A stretch of 64,000 bases of DNA from Megaustenia siamemsis (Eukaryota; Mollusca; Gastropoda; Stylommatophora; Ariophantidae): positions 61,096,582-61,160,581 of the forward strand of contig JAVIAB010000059.1 of NCBI GenBank assembly GCA_032433765.1, written 5' to 3'. The position numbers were made by a program, and so were the translations under genes. This document shows, piece by piece, positions 29,137 to 44,100 of this stretch. The notes beneath the pieces are model-generated. The model saw only the letters and a program-made list of their open reading frames with translations. It searched no databases and was not told the DNA's origin. Numbering within the stretch: position 1 is the first letter of the stretch; every line of letters starts with the position of its first letter.

Positions 29137-32100
29137 GTATGTTACAGAATTTATGTGGCACTATATGTATTTGTTTATGCAAAGGGTGAAAATTTAAGTA
29201 GTAAGTTACATTATTATTATTTTTATAATAGGAAAAATTTAATTGAATATGAAATCTAAATTATTGAAATTAATGAGACCAGATTGTGTCATTGTGTTAA
29301 ACATTGTAGTCTCGGTAAGTCCGCTTAAACTCTTAGCTTAGTACTTTTGGTGCGTTGCTAGACTAGATTTGAGTAGTAGATTGTTGACGCGTTGAAGCCG
29401 TTTTTTTAGCCACATTACATAACTGCATCGTCAATCAATAATTATACATTACATTCATTCATTGTGAGTGTTACACTCTTGACTCTAGTTAGTGTACTAC
29501 TGTAGTACTGAGTTAGAGTAGACTTTCACAGACATGAAACATTGTGTGAGTATTGTGAGTCAACTGAGATGTCACAGAGGCTTGCATAAACTAAACTTTG
29601 GTCTAAGTCTAACATATGTGTTTTTGGTAGGATATGATTAAGTACCATAGTTAATGTGAAGAAGAGGAGAACGTAGAACTCCGTCTCTCCCATCCCAATG
29701 ATGGTTTTGTTTTTTATTGCCCATTTAAAAATGTCATTTTACTATTAGCACACCCGGTAATGTGGGAGCCGTGATAGCTCAGTGGTTAGTGAACTACAAA
29801 GGAGAAGAGGTCAATCCTGATCGATGGCTTCCTGGTTCTCCCAACCTTAAATGGGTACCGGATTTTTTTTTTCACGGAAAGTAAAGTAGCACTTGCATAA
29901 TACTGACCACATTACACCCAAAATCACATGCCGAAGGTCCTCAAAAATCATGGTCATTGCCACCATATTCCTTATACACCACTTGGCGTGACAAGGCTCA
30001 TCTCTTTTTTTCACCAAACTTCTTGTTTTCACCAGAACACATGAGCTGAGTTCACTGACCAACCCACTGTGTGCTGGGCCTGATCTTTAAAGTTAATAAT
30101 TAATTATTAAAATATCCAATCTTTTTTATTCTTTACCTTGTTTGTCTTTACCTCTCTCTTATCTCATATTAGCAAAGCAGTCTGTCAGTGGTCTGTTATG
30201 CTTTGTGCCATTTTATGATTTTGCAGAACTCTCCACTCTTCCACTTCTTCTAATCTGTAGCCATCTTTCACAGGGTGCCCCTCTTCATCACTACCTCATT
30301 GATCTTTACGAGGTTGCCTTTAGTCAATCTCATATTTACTTTTCTTCTGTAGTTCATGACATGTCTTGGTATGGCTTCTGGGTCTCATATGTAGCCTGTA
30401 TAACTCCATCAGCTATTTTCAGTCCTTATGATTGTGTGTATGGTTTTAAAAAAAAACTTTTTGAAGAAATCTTAACAGGAGTTATGGCTTTTAGGCATCC
30501 AGTGGTCTATTTTAGCAATCATGATAATACGATGGATTTTTATCATTCTGTAAGCTCTCATTACATTTATCCCAGTTGTGATGTCTGCTTGTAGGGTGGG
30601 GTAATCTAATTTGTTAGGAAATAAAGACCTCATATCAAGTGTGGCTATCACTTGGTATATAAGTAAGATTTTATATATTTCATTTGCTGTAGGAATATCT
30701 CTTGACCCTGCAGAGAATCAGTCTTAAGTACACCTAACTGGCAAAAATGTTTTGTTTTTGTTTGTTTGTGTTGCTGGCTTTATATCTCTAGTGAAGCCCT
30801 GAGGGACTGAATTTTGTTTGAATATCACTTTTTCGTACTTTTCGCATCAGCAGGAATGTATTCAGGTGTCTCCCACCATACTGGCAGATATTCTCTGATT
30901 TCAGAGGTACTCTCATTTTTATTGTAGAGAGTTTTAATGTTTTGGGTAGTTTTTTTTTCCTATTAATTTTACCAGGGCAGTAGCCATTTTTGGCCTATTT
31001 TTTTAGATTTCCAACTTACTTGATTTTCCACTACTGACATGCGCAGAATGCATGCACATGGGACCTCATTTTCTCTTCCTCCTAAAAATTTTCTAAGAGG
31101 CTAGATTTTGTATCTCACTACCTAGAAATTAGGAAGGGTAAAGCCATTTTTTACAGATTCAATTTTTTAAAAAATGTTCCGTCTACTGTGATAGCAATTA
31201 TTGGTTATTATTGGTTATTGGTTATGGAAGGCCTCGGTATCACTGCAAGCGAATTAAAATCCATAATTGCTCAACCGCCCGTGCCAGTGGAATCATCCGA
31301 ATTATAACTCATCTTCCAAACAAAGAAAGGTAACTGTAGTCCCCATCATAGCAGTCTCAGCACACGCCAAAAGACATAAGGCGAAACCGCACAGAAAGTG
31401 AACACAGCCAACTGTTCCCTGTCATACGATATCATCATTCATCGTACACAATTGGAGTATCGAAACATGATCAAAATGGATGAGACACACAGCTCACGGT
31501 GTGCACAGAGCACTTAACTCAGTAGCTCCTGCAACAAGCCGGACTTGGAACATGAGGAAACTGCAACAACGAACACTTTGCAGACATAGCCTTCAATGGT
31601 TCCTGCCGCCTATCCATCACATTGCCCGGAAGATCACGTCCTCCTGAAAATGATGATCGTCATAGTAAATGTATGGCGCTTGATGATGTTAGGACATCGT
31701 GTTTAACTCCAACTCCGAACATACAAAACACAGTTCGTCTTCAGATTATCCCCGATGCACACCAAACGCAAGATCGCAAGATTAGCGCATGGTCGGTCTT
31801 GGGACACACGCTGATCCATTATGATGACGTAGTACGCACAAAATGTCTGCGCCCATGTATTCATTATTACTCTACTGAATGCAGTCTACAACGAACGAAA
31901 CATGGTACAAACTTCCCAAAGATGCTGACTTGACAGAGCCCACCACATTAATGCGTTGTAACTTGTAAATAACTTGCGGCAAACATCTCCATCAAATGGT
32001 CACTGAACAGCACTTTGTGTGACGTAAAACGCAGATCAACATTAGACGTTGGAAGGCGCATTCACAGCACTTGAATTGTCAAAACGGAGCATTGCTGTGC

Positions 32101-35100
32101 GTGCAACGCCAATTCAATGGCTCAGATATAACAAGTAGAACATCATTTCGACTGGAATGCAGAAAATTTGAACGGAAACCCGAAGTTGATAAGAATCCAA
32201 CGGAATTTCTGCAGCGATAGAGAGAACGTGACTCAATTCCGCCATCTTGGAAAACCTGATAGCAATTGAACCTGGCATCTTGTCCAGAGGTAGACATCTT
32301 ACCCCTAGACCACCCAGCTCACCCTGCAAAGTGTTTTAATTCACTGGGTCACTCACTCAACTTCATCATTAATAAGAAGTCTAATTTAATTGTTAATACA
32401 TTTCCATTTTATTTTGTTTTATTAAAGTTTGATTCATTTTATTACTTACCCATTTCTGAAAGAGCATTAGTAACATAGTGGAAGTTCACAGGCTTAGTGA
32501 ATGGGGGATTTTGTTTGTGTGTATCCACTAGCTTTCACTCTGGTGAAGTGCCTAGAGACTAAGAACTACATTTTTGCATGTTAAACCGTTTTTCCCTGGC
32601 AGCCTTGTGCACAGGCAGATAACTCTGTATTCGGAGATACGCATGTTTTTTTTCCGTCAATGAGTAATTGACATTTCAAGCCGGGCCTTTCGGCTGAGAC
32701 CAGGGGATGTTTGCTACATAGAGAAATTACAAATAAAAATCCCAACTGGCACAGCTGGGATTTGAACTCACAACCTCTCTGTCTCAAGACCGGCATATTG
32801 CCTCAAGACTAATCAGGCCTCCAAATGGGGGATTTGATCACAGATCGACTTTCTCTAGTCTACCCAGCTGAAGAAAAAAATGGGTACCTCACTCAGTGAG
32901 TTGGAGATGGTAAATAACAGCAAGAAAGAGCACTGGCCTTGTTCTGTCTAAATGCTGTGATCTAAATTTGTGAAGTTAAATACCTCGCCCCTGGCGACAT
33001 TAAAATATGTCTAAGACACCTTTTGCGTACATTCCTTTTAACTGTTTAGGTTGTTAGTTATATATTATTATTTTTATAGTTTTCTATTTTGTTATTTGAT
33101 CATCTTTTTCTTCAGAAAACCTTTCTTTGTGAAAACCATTAATATTATCTGTTGGTGTGTTTGTGAAAAAAAACTGCTGAACTTTGGTGTATTGTTTTGT
33201 TTTTCCTTTCTTGCTTGCTTAACTCTTTAACTTGTTGGATTTTGGTGAATTGTTGATGTTGGCCACTACTTTCTACCACCTTTCTTTGTCTAGTATGGAT
33301 CTTAAGTTAAAGTCTGTTCATTTTTTAATTTGTTTCCCTGTCCCTTATTTAATCTGCCTCTCTTTTTCTGAAAGTTGACAGTGCCCTAGAATTGTTTTTG
33401 CTACTAGAGTAGTTGTAGCATGAATTACAGTGTTAGTAGTATTTGTACCATGAGTTGTAGTTGTGATGGTAGTAATAGTAATTGTAGTGCTGGTAGCAGT
33501 CATAACTTGAATTGTGGTAGTAGTAGTAGTAGCAGTAGCAGTAGCAGTAAATACTAGACCTGTTCATCATGATTTGTGGTTGAGCGATTTAGTTTGCCTT
33601 TCTCAGTGATGCTTAGCTAGCCATCATATTTATCAATTCTTAGCCTACAATTTTGTGAATATCGTCATATAAAAGATATAATCTTTGTATGAGACACTTA
33701 TGATGTTTATTTAGTTTCACTATTTTGTGGATATTTTTTTTTTGAGCCTTGGTGTAAGCGTCCATGTCTTGCAGGCATATTAGAATATAGATGTTACTAT
33801 TGAGCTCATCATTTTTTTTGTCATTTACATTAAATTAATTCTTATTACAGGTTAGAGTTGATACAGATACCTCAGGACTGAAACTAACTCTGTACCAGTT
33901 TCAAACATGTCCATTCTGTTGTAAGGTACGGGCAGTTTTGGACTATCATGGGTTCTCATATGATGTCATTGAGGTCAACTCTGTTACAAAGAAACAGATC
34001 AAATGGTCAGAATATCCTAAAGTGCCAATTCTAGTTGCGGAATTTGGTGCTCAAAGGCAAGAGGTGGTGAGTATTACATAAGAAGGTTACTTACATGTTC
34101 TGTTCCATTATCTGTTCTCTTGTCCCTTACCAATATTATCCCTCCTTGCCTGTGCATGTGAAACTTTGTAATTAATTAAAATGGTTATTATCATCATGTG
34201 CCATACCGGTTAGCATAGGCGATTATGTCCTTCCACAATCTTCTATCTACAGTGCATCGTATCAGTTCCGTTGTTGACTGTTTTCTTTTCCATGACACCA
34301 AGCTATCCAGTATTTTCTCTCATTGTTGTCCGCAATCTCTCTTTCCTTTTATTTTGCCAGTTGTAACCAAGTATTCCAACTTTCCTCTTCTCATGATGTG
34401 CCCATAAAATGTTGATTGTTTCTTTCTGATATTTTTTAGGAGCTCCCTTTTTGTGTTGGCCTCTTTGAGAATTTCCCCATTGGTCTTTTTAGCTGTCCAG
34501 GGAACTTTCAACATTCTTCTGAGAAATCCCATCTCTGTGGTCTCTAATAAAATAAAATAAAATGGTTATAGCTACAGTTATTTGAAGGTCCCGGTGTATT
34601 GCAAATAAATGAAAATCCATAATTGCTCATCCGCCCATGCCAGTGGAATCATCCAAATTAACATCTTATCGAATATCCAAACAAAGAAAGGCAGCTGCAA
34701 TACCTATCATAGCAAACACAGCACATGTCTAAAGACACAAAGCGTATCAGCACTGAAAGTGAACACAGTTGAACTGTCCTTCATCATATGATATTGTCAT
34801 TCATCATAAGTAATCTGAATATAGAAATACCATCCGGATGAAAAGCACAGCTCATGGTGTACACAGAGCACTAAACTCAGTAGCTTCGGTAGCGAGCCGA
34901 ACTTAAAATATGAGGAAACTGCAACAGGAACACTTTTCAGACAGTACCTCATTGGTTCCTGCTATCTGCCATATTTACCGGAAGTTCATTAATTAAAATA
35001 ATAAACAATAAACTTTAGGCACTAAGAATAAATGTCTAAGGAAAATACTTTGTGTACAATAGAATGATTTCAAGACTAGTACCGAAATATTAAACATAAC

Positions 35101-38100
35101 CTTGAGAGCAAAAGTCTCATCTATAACCATGAAAATAAGATAGGAATATGCTCGCATATGATTAGAAGAAACAACCAAAGAATAACAAAGCAAGCTCTAA
35201 AATATTAAGCAACCAACAGGGGAAATAAAAATAGGTAGACTTTGTGAGACACTGAAAAGAAAGGCAAAAATAGCAGGCTTGAATTCTTTTACTGAGAATG
35301 AAAAGCCTATATAGAATAGGGGTACAGGGTGATGTAGACCATGTCCTAAATGATGTCTGACAGCACTAGAAGGATGCTAGATGTTGCTAACAATGTCAGG
35401 TAAAATTGGTGTCTTCGTGACAGATCTTTGTGGATTACTTTTTACATAAGTGCTCCTTTTTTTATTTTCACAATTATATGGCCTTTGGGGGTTGATGGAC
35501 AGTTGGTTTGCAATCAATCATTATTTGTCATACCATAAATTGGAGGTGAAGGCCCTCACAGCAGCAGAGCTGAAAATTGTCAGCGACCCACAGCTGATGG
35601 CTTGCGCCAGGATCAGTGAACCAGAACCTTCCAGACCCTGCTCCACCTCTCAGTGGTGCCTCCAGTAACAGACTAACCTGCCTAGTCTGGCCAAGTGAGT
35701 AGGGATCAAAGAGGGAAAATAACAGGTACTCAAAAATGTAGTGCTGAAGTCAGATGTGTTGAGTCGAAGGGTGCAAACATCACAGTTATACTGCAAAGCA
35801 CAACACAATATGGACACGCCCACTTAATGTTCTCTTAAAAGGTGTGATGACGAAGAGGTGTACTTCTTTAGTCATCGGGTGAATGCAAGCAAGCAAGCAT
35901 ACCATTATTTGGTAACATACCTGTGTCTTATGCTGGATGCTGTTTTACTGAGCAGCTACTCTCATGACTGAATCTGCTAATAATGGATAGACAGATCTGG
36001 CCACAGAATGAACAAGATACATTTGTGGTGTCTGACTTCATCCCCTTTCTTCTGCTCTTTTCGTCTTCTAATTTTGACATCATCACTTCCTCGAACATTG
36101 CTGTGCTATTTCTAATTTTTGCTCTCTGTGTAGTCTCTGCAGCTTCATGTTTATGAGGGCTATTTTCCTAATGTTCACAACTTTTATCAAGTTGGTATCG
36201 ATTAATCCAGAACACATAATCATTAATGTTCCATTTGCCAAGTATGAGAGAAAAGATGATTTTATTTTTTTCTGTGTCCTTATGAGGATGGAACTAACAT
36301 GTTTTTTTTGCCTGCTATACCTGGACAAGTAATATGGAGATCATCATCATCATGTGCCATACCGGTTGGCGTTGGCGATCATGTCCTTCTACAATCTTCT
36401 ATCTACAGTGCATCGTATCAGTTCTGTTGTTTACTGTTTTCGATGCCATGACACCAAGCTATCCAGTATTTTCTCTTTTTGTCTTCCACAATCTCTCTTT
36501 CCTTTTATTTTGCCAGTTGTAACCAAGTATTCCAACTTTCTTCTCATGATGTGCCCGAAAAATGTTGATTTCTTCTTTCTGATGTTTTTTAAGAGTTCCC
36601 TTTTTATGTTGGCCTCTTTGAGAACTTCCTCATTGGTCTTTTTAGCTGTCCAGGGAACTTTCAACATTCTTCTGAGAAATCCCATCTCTGTGGCCTCTAA
36701 TCGTCTTTTCATTTGTTTGTCTACTGTCCATGATTCACTTCTATAGGTCAGAATTGGTTCTATATAGCACCGATGAACTCTCTTTCTCATTTCTATTGAC
36801 ATAGATTTGTTGCATAAGATATTTTTAATTTTCTGAAATGCTATTTTGGCCTGAGCTATTCTGCTTTTTATTTCTGTGGTGCATCTCCCATCTGATGTTA
36901 TTATTGTGCCCAAGTATTTGAAACGTTGCATTTGTTTCATATTTAATATGGAGATAGTGCTTCAATAAAATAGATATAACTTATTCTCAGCATTAAAAAT
37001 GGGGCTGTTGTTAGTGAACTGGAACTGGTCTATTGGGAAAGAGGTCCAGTTACATCTCAATGACTTTTAGGTTCACACAGTCAAATGGGTACCATAGATT
37101 TTTCTTGCGAAAAAAAAAAGTGATGATACTGTTGTTGTGTTGACCATGTTACCCCCAAACAAATTTTTTTGCCATCTTTATAGCATTATTCCATTTGGAG
37201 GCGGAGGGGTTAAATGGCTTGGAGCACAAGTTATCAATTCAGCAACCTCTTCTGACAAAAAAACCCCCCAAAAAAAGGAACCATGACCTAAATATTGGCA
37301 CTAATGCCGTATTTCCTATTTGCTACTCTAGAGGCATGCCAGGATATTTTTCCCTTTTTAGCACATTCAGTATCAGGGGGTTTAATGGCTGTAGCTGTGC
37401 CGTTTTTCATAATTTTTTTTTTAAGTAACACCGATAAAATAAATTAAAATTGATCCAAAACATGCATTTTGTTGGGACAATTTATTCACGAAGTCAGAAA
37501 AAATTGGGTAATGAGAGAGTTGCAAGGTTTTAGTGAAAATAATTGTGAAAATTTAGATTTGCTGCTTGTGCTAGCTGTGAATGCCACAATTTGCTGCTTG
37601 TGCTAGCTGTGAATGCCACAATTTGCTGTTTGTGCTAGCTGTGAATGCCACAATTTGCTGCTTGTGCTAGCTGTGAATGCCACAATTTGCTGCTCGTGGT
37701 ACGAATGTGTTAAGCAGTTCTTTCTAATTAAAGAGTAAAACCACAACTGAGCTGCAGAATCTGTTTAATTGATGTCTTTATTGTATATAATATGAATCTT
37801 GACAGGCTTGGAAGATCATTATCATGCTACAATATCCAACTTTTCAACAACAAAATCGCTGGTACTCATTATCAGATATAGGATGAACTTAAAGCTATAT
37901 CAGTATTGAAACAAATTTACAGTTAAGAGTTGAACCCTGACCAATGTGATCAGTGCTTACATGTGCTAGTCTCTTTGCCATAAGGAGAATTGAAAAAAAA
38001 CTCAGTATGGGGATGCCCTGTCTGCAATGAAAGTGATTCCATCCATAGAATAGAACATGCTGTGAACCTACGAAGGGAGACAACTGGAGAGCACAGATTT

Positions 38101-41100
38101 GGTAAAGATGGTTACTGATCAGTTTAGATGCTTGTGAAAACATTGCTGCTGGTCACTCAGCATTGTAAGGTAAGGTTGCTGGGCTTACAGCATTCTCTGA
38201 AATCTCAAAACAAATAAAAAAATAAATCATCCTGAAGCAATCACTCCACAAGTCAACAATCGGTTCATCTGTTTCCTCATTGTAACAGGTCAGACCTCAT
38301 ATTGGCATAATAAGCTATCTCCAGTCCCACTTGAGAAGAAAATAATGACAGCATGATCCTTATTGACACCAAAAGACAAACATCAACATTGATGTTGAAG
38401 GATTTTATTGAAACACTACAGATCATAGGGAGCCGTAATTAATGATCTGATTTAATGAGGATAATGCATTGGGTTTGATCTTAGTTGATGGCTTCTAAAA
38501 ATCATACAATCTTAAATTGGTACCAGATTTCTAGGAATGTGAGTTAGTGCTGATGAAGATACAGATTTTCATTAATGGATGCTTATGCAGAATAAAAGGA
38601 TGGAAATGGCAGGACAAATTAACTAACATAGAATTATGGAAATGTACCAGTCAAATACCAGTGGATAAAGAGATATAGCGAAGACAATGGCACTGGATAG
38701 GATACACACTGAGGAGGCCAACTGAGAGTATTACACAACAGGCCCTTTTTTGGAATCCCCATAGGAAAAGACAAAGAGGAAGGCCAAGAAATTCTTGGAG
38801 AAGACAGATAGAAGCAGAGATGAAGATGATGGGGAAGACATGGAATGATCTTAAAAGAATGGCAAGAAACAGAATGGCTTGGAAAGTGTTTGTTGAAGAC
38901 CTATGCTCCACAGGGAGCTGAAAGGTAGAAGAAGAAGAGTTAGTGCTGGCATAATTCTGGCCACTTTACTCAAATATATATATATATATACAGTCGTTAC
39001 AAATTGCATCTTATCTTAGCTCTTCCATTATATACTATATATATATAGTAAAAAAAAAAGTAAAGTACCCCCGTCACGCCAAGTGGCGTATAGGGAAATA
39101 TGGTGTTAGTGACCCTATATTTTACAGACCTTCAGCACATGATTTTTGGGGTAATGTGGTCAGTATTACGCCCGTGCTGCTTTACTTTCCCAGAAAAAAA
39201 TCCGGTACCCATTTAAGGCTGGGTGAACCCGGAAGCCGTCGGTTGGGATCGAACCCTACCCCTTGTCCGTGGTAGTCCAGTTCACTAACAACTGAGCTAT
39301 CGCGGCTCCCACTATATATATAGTATATATAAATATATGCCACAGAACAAGAGTTAGTTATTCTTTTTTCCTACTGCAGGACATAGCATGTGAGCTGCTG
39401 ACTTCATTATTTGTTCTTCTTTTTCTACCTTTCAGCTCCCTGTGGAGCATAGGTCTTCAACAAACACTTTCCAAGCCATTCTGTTTCTTGCCATTCTATT
39501 AAGATCATTCCATGTCTTCCCAACCAGGGCCCGAAAGGGGAGTAAAGAATACTGGTGCTGTTCCCTACCAGGTATGTTCGTAAGAGGTTACTAAGCGAGG
39601 GTTGAGCATGGGACTGGCTATCCTGTACTGTAAAAAAATATGCCGAAAAAACTTCACAAACATGAACAAGTCAAAGATTTCTTTATTTACTCACAAGTAA
39701 ATACAGGAAAAAGATGTTTTATATAATTGAATTTAAAATTGTATTTTTTGCAGACAATTATGGATAGTACAGTGATTGTCAGTGTGCTTGAGTCCTACCT
39801 CTATGACCGAACAACAAGCTTATCCAAATATGTCTCCTATTACCCATGCCTGACAGAGACTGTTAAAGGAAAGAAGAAATATGATTTCACCAACAAATAC
39901 TTCATCATGTTTCAAGACACTGGTGAGCTAGACACAACTGGAAAACAGAGAATGTAAGAGTTAAATACTTTCTTTAATTCTACATTTTATTATTTCTTTT
40001 TCTTTGTCCCGATGTCTGTTTATAGAGTGTGGTATTTTAATTACACGGTAACTTCACGACACACATCTTAAGCGTTTTTTTTTTTTTTTGTTGACCAACA
40101 TGTAGTTTGCTTCATCATTTTCCTAGATGCAGGAAAACACAAATGAACTATCATCAATAGCCAGCAAAATTGGACTAGAGAGAAATCATGAAAAACTAAC
40201 GTCATGAAAAGCTTAATTCCAACAGATGACAGAATGTTCATGGAAATTAAACCAGTGGAAGAGAGTGAACTTTATCTATCTTGGAAGTTACATTGATTGG
40301 AAAGGGGATACAAGTAAAGAAATTAGAATCAGAATAGCTAAAGCAGCAATGTCCAGAAGCCTTGAAAAGTTGTGGAAATCAAAACTCATCAGCACAAACA
40401 CAAAACTTAGACTATTCAAATCAAATATATTATCAAACCTTAAATATGCATGTGAGACCTGGAAAACAACAAGAGATACAGAAACAAAGTTGAACGCATT
40501 CAACAATAAATGTGTAAGGAAAATACTTGGTATAGTGTGGAACGAATTCAAAACAAACGAGGAAATTAAAGAAATTGCCAATCAACCACTAATGTCTTCA
40601 GTAATCAAGAAAAGATAATGATCATATGTTGGACATGTGATGAGGAGAGATAATAAGTGAAAAACCAAGCAAGCCCTCATGTGGGAAACAACAGGTAAGA
40701 GGAAAAGAGGTCGACCTAGAGAGACGCTGAGAAGAACATTCATGTTCTCAATGAGAGGCAAAAGCAGCAGGAATCGGCTCCCTCAATGAGATCGAGCTGC
40801 TTGCACAGAACAGAGACAAATGACGAGATTCGATAAAATATTTTTACAAGGATTGAAAACTGCTAGAATAAAAATTTGTTTAAGAGAATGAGTATCTTGG
40901 TCTATGCCCTATGGGCCGGCTATGGCTCAAAAGGTCAATAGATAGATAGAATGGATATTGTTTGGTAGTGTGACTCATTCAAGGTGCTCATGGTATCTAT
41001 TCTATGAAACAGTAATATTCTAGTTTGTCTTTTCCCTTTGCTTCTGAATGTTAATTCTCTCTAGGAGATACTGCTTGGTAGTAACTGTTACAAATAATAA

Positions 41101-44100
41101 ATGAACATCATTATGGAGGGAAACCTCCGAGTCAATAGATCAGCGAATCATTTCAGGGGAAGAGGTATTACAACACTCGAGGAAAAAAATGACAAATAAT
41201 CAACATAAAAAAAACAAAGAACAATAGAATATAGGTTTGATCCTGCTTTGGACCATCTGTTGTTCTTTGTTTTTTTCTGTTGTTGGTTATTTGTTATTTT
41301 TTTCCAAGTGTTGTAAACGTACCTCATCCCCTGAAATGACTTGCTAGTAACTGTGTTACATGTCTAAACAGATTGTTCCTTTGTTTCTTGAATATAAATT
41401 GAAATCAAACTATATTTCAGTGAGGAGAGAAAGTGGAGACAATGGGCAGATGACCACTTAGTCCACACACTGTCTCCAAATGTCTACAGAACTGTTAAAG
41501 AAGCTCTCCAGGCATTTCATTACTTCTCTGAAGTTGGACAATGGGAGCAGAATTTTTCTTTCCTTGAGCGGCAGATGGTTATCTATGTTGGGGCTGCTGT
41601 GATGTATGTCTTAGGAAAGGTTCTCAAGTCTAGGTGAGCTATGGTCTTTAACAAGTATTTTGTATTGTTTAGGTCAGTATATTGATCTTATGTGTCAGTT
41701 TATGGAGGGCATAGTTCCAGGTAAGTGAGAGAGAGAAAAATCTAGAAGAAGATGATGGGTGAAAGTTATCACAGATGAACTGGAAATGACTCCAGTAGAA
41801 ACAGGACAGAGAAAACTTCACAGTAGCTGTCATTGTTAGATGCTCATAAAGCTAGATTGATGATGTGTGAGATTCTTGTGCTGTTCTATTGTATCTGTCT
41901 TATCATCATTAAGTACTATTCCTGCTGGTGTATGTGATCATGTCTCTCCACAACTTTTGATCTCAGCAGTTATTTATCCAATCTCCTGTTGACTTTCTGC
42001 CAAGTCATTCTCCTAAGCTGTCTGGTATTTCTTCTCTTTGCTTCCCTCTATCTCTTCATCCCTCAATTTTTCCAGTTGTTACTATATATTCCAGTTGTTC
42101 TCTTCTTATTACATGGCCAAAAAATGATGATTGTTTCTTCCTAATATTGGAAATTAGCTCTCTTTTTGCTTTGTCCTCTTTCAGAACATTTTCATTACTC
42201 TTCTTAGCTGTCCATGGTATTCTCAACATTCTTCTGTAAAACCACATTTCTACAGACTCCAGTGATTTTTTAGTCTGTTCTATTGTCCATGATTCACATC
42301 CATATGTTAAGACTGGCTCTACATAACATTTAAAAACTCTTTTTTAAAAAAATGAATGCTTACACAGAATAAAAGGATGGAAATGGCAGTACAAATTCAC
42401 TAACATAGAATTATGGCATTGTACCAGTCAAATACCAGTGGATAAAGAGATACAGCGAAGACGATGGCGCTGCATAGGACACACACTGTGGAAGCCAACT
42501 GACAGTATTACACAATAGGCCCTTTTTTGGAATCCCCAGGGGAAAAGACAAAGAGGAAGACCAAGGAATTCTTGGAGAAGACAGATAGAAGCAGAGATGA
42601 AGAAGGTGGGGAAAACATGGAATGGTCTTAAAAGAATGGCAAGAAAGAAAATGTCTTGGAAAGTGTTTGTTGAAGACCTATGCTCCACAGGGAGCTGAAA
42701 GGTAAAAGAAGAAGAAGAAAGCAAGCCCTCAGTGGGAAACAACAGGTAAGAGGAAAAGAGACCGACCTAGAGAGACACTGAGAAGAACATTGATCAGAGA
42801 AGCAGAAGCAGCAGGAATCGGCTCCCTCAATGAGATCGAGTTGCTTGCACAGAACAGAGACGAATGGTGAGATTTAATAAAAGATCTCTGCAAGGATTGA
42901 GACTGCTTGAAAAAAAATTTAGTAAAAGAGAAAGAGTATCTGGATCTATGCCCTATGGGCTGACCACTGCTCGAAAGGTCAGATAGATAGACAGATAGAT
43001 AAGGTGGATTAAGATATCAGAACCTCAATCTTTATAATCTGGATAGCTCCAACTTACTTTGTACTTTCAGTGGATGACAAGAAGTGTGTTGATTATTATT
43101 GTTGTTCTGCAGGTATAACCTCAAAGATGATGTTCGTCAGTCTCTGTATGATGCTTGCAACGAATGGCTTAATGTTGTGGGGAATAATAGACCGTTCATG
43201 GGCGGTAACCAGCCAAATTTAGCAGATTTGGTAATTAATTTGTTTGTTTCTGATAATGTAGTTTGTGTATTATAAACATAGAATATCTTGGATATATATA
43301 TATATCAGATTCTTAGAAAAAGAGAATACATGGGGAAAGAAAAGAAAAAAATAATATTTCTAGGCGCTCTGTACAATCCATAGTCAACAATGCTGACAGA
43401 GGCAACTATACTATATCAGATTAAATACACATTCGCTGATCATGAAATCTACACAGATTCGGCATGAGGTGCATGAATGTCATACTGCCCTCAATGGCTG
43501 TTACAGCGACCCTGAAGTGGACATCATGATCTGTGTGCCTATTTTCAGAACATAACACATTCACTAGAATAAGATGAACACTTTGTTGGTTGCTGGAATG
43601 TGCAGATAGGGGATACGCAGCTGCTCTGCAATGATGCCATTCTGGTCTTAAGTCAGATTAAACACAGAAGTCAGGAAGTCTCATTTCTCACAAATTAAAA
43701 TTAAAAACTGCTTTAAAATATGAACAAATTTCTGGTGTATAAATACAGTAAAAAATAAAGTAAAGTACCCCCGTCACGCCAAGTGGCGTATAGGGAAATA
43801 TGTTGTTAGTGACCCTATATTTTACAGACCTTCAGCACATGATTTTTGGGGTAATGTGGTCGGTATTACGCCCGTGCTGCTTTACTTTCCCAGGAAAAAA
43901 AACCGGTACCCATTTAAGGCTGGGTGAACCCGGAAGCCGTTGGTTGTGATCGAACCCTACCCCTTGTCCTTTGTAGTCCAGTTCACTAACCACTGAGCTA
44001 TTGCGTATAATTACAGTGAAAATTATAATTGTTAAAGTAATTTTTTTATTTTCTTTTAACAACTGTCCTTGCTCTGGCATACAGAACCACCATTCAGATG

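Noticed and set aside
29137..29259. Exon 1 of PTGES2 extended to the downstream stop
   Set aside because: The CAG|GTATGT donor fits, and the sequence after it does not match the family, whereas exon 2 continues in phase.
30142..30594. 150-residue gene inside PTGES2 intron 1
   Set aside because: Open frame without a recognised domain, in AT-rich intronic sequence; composition looks non-coding.
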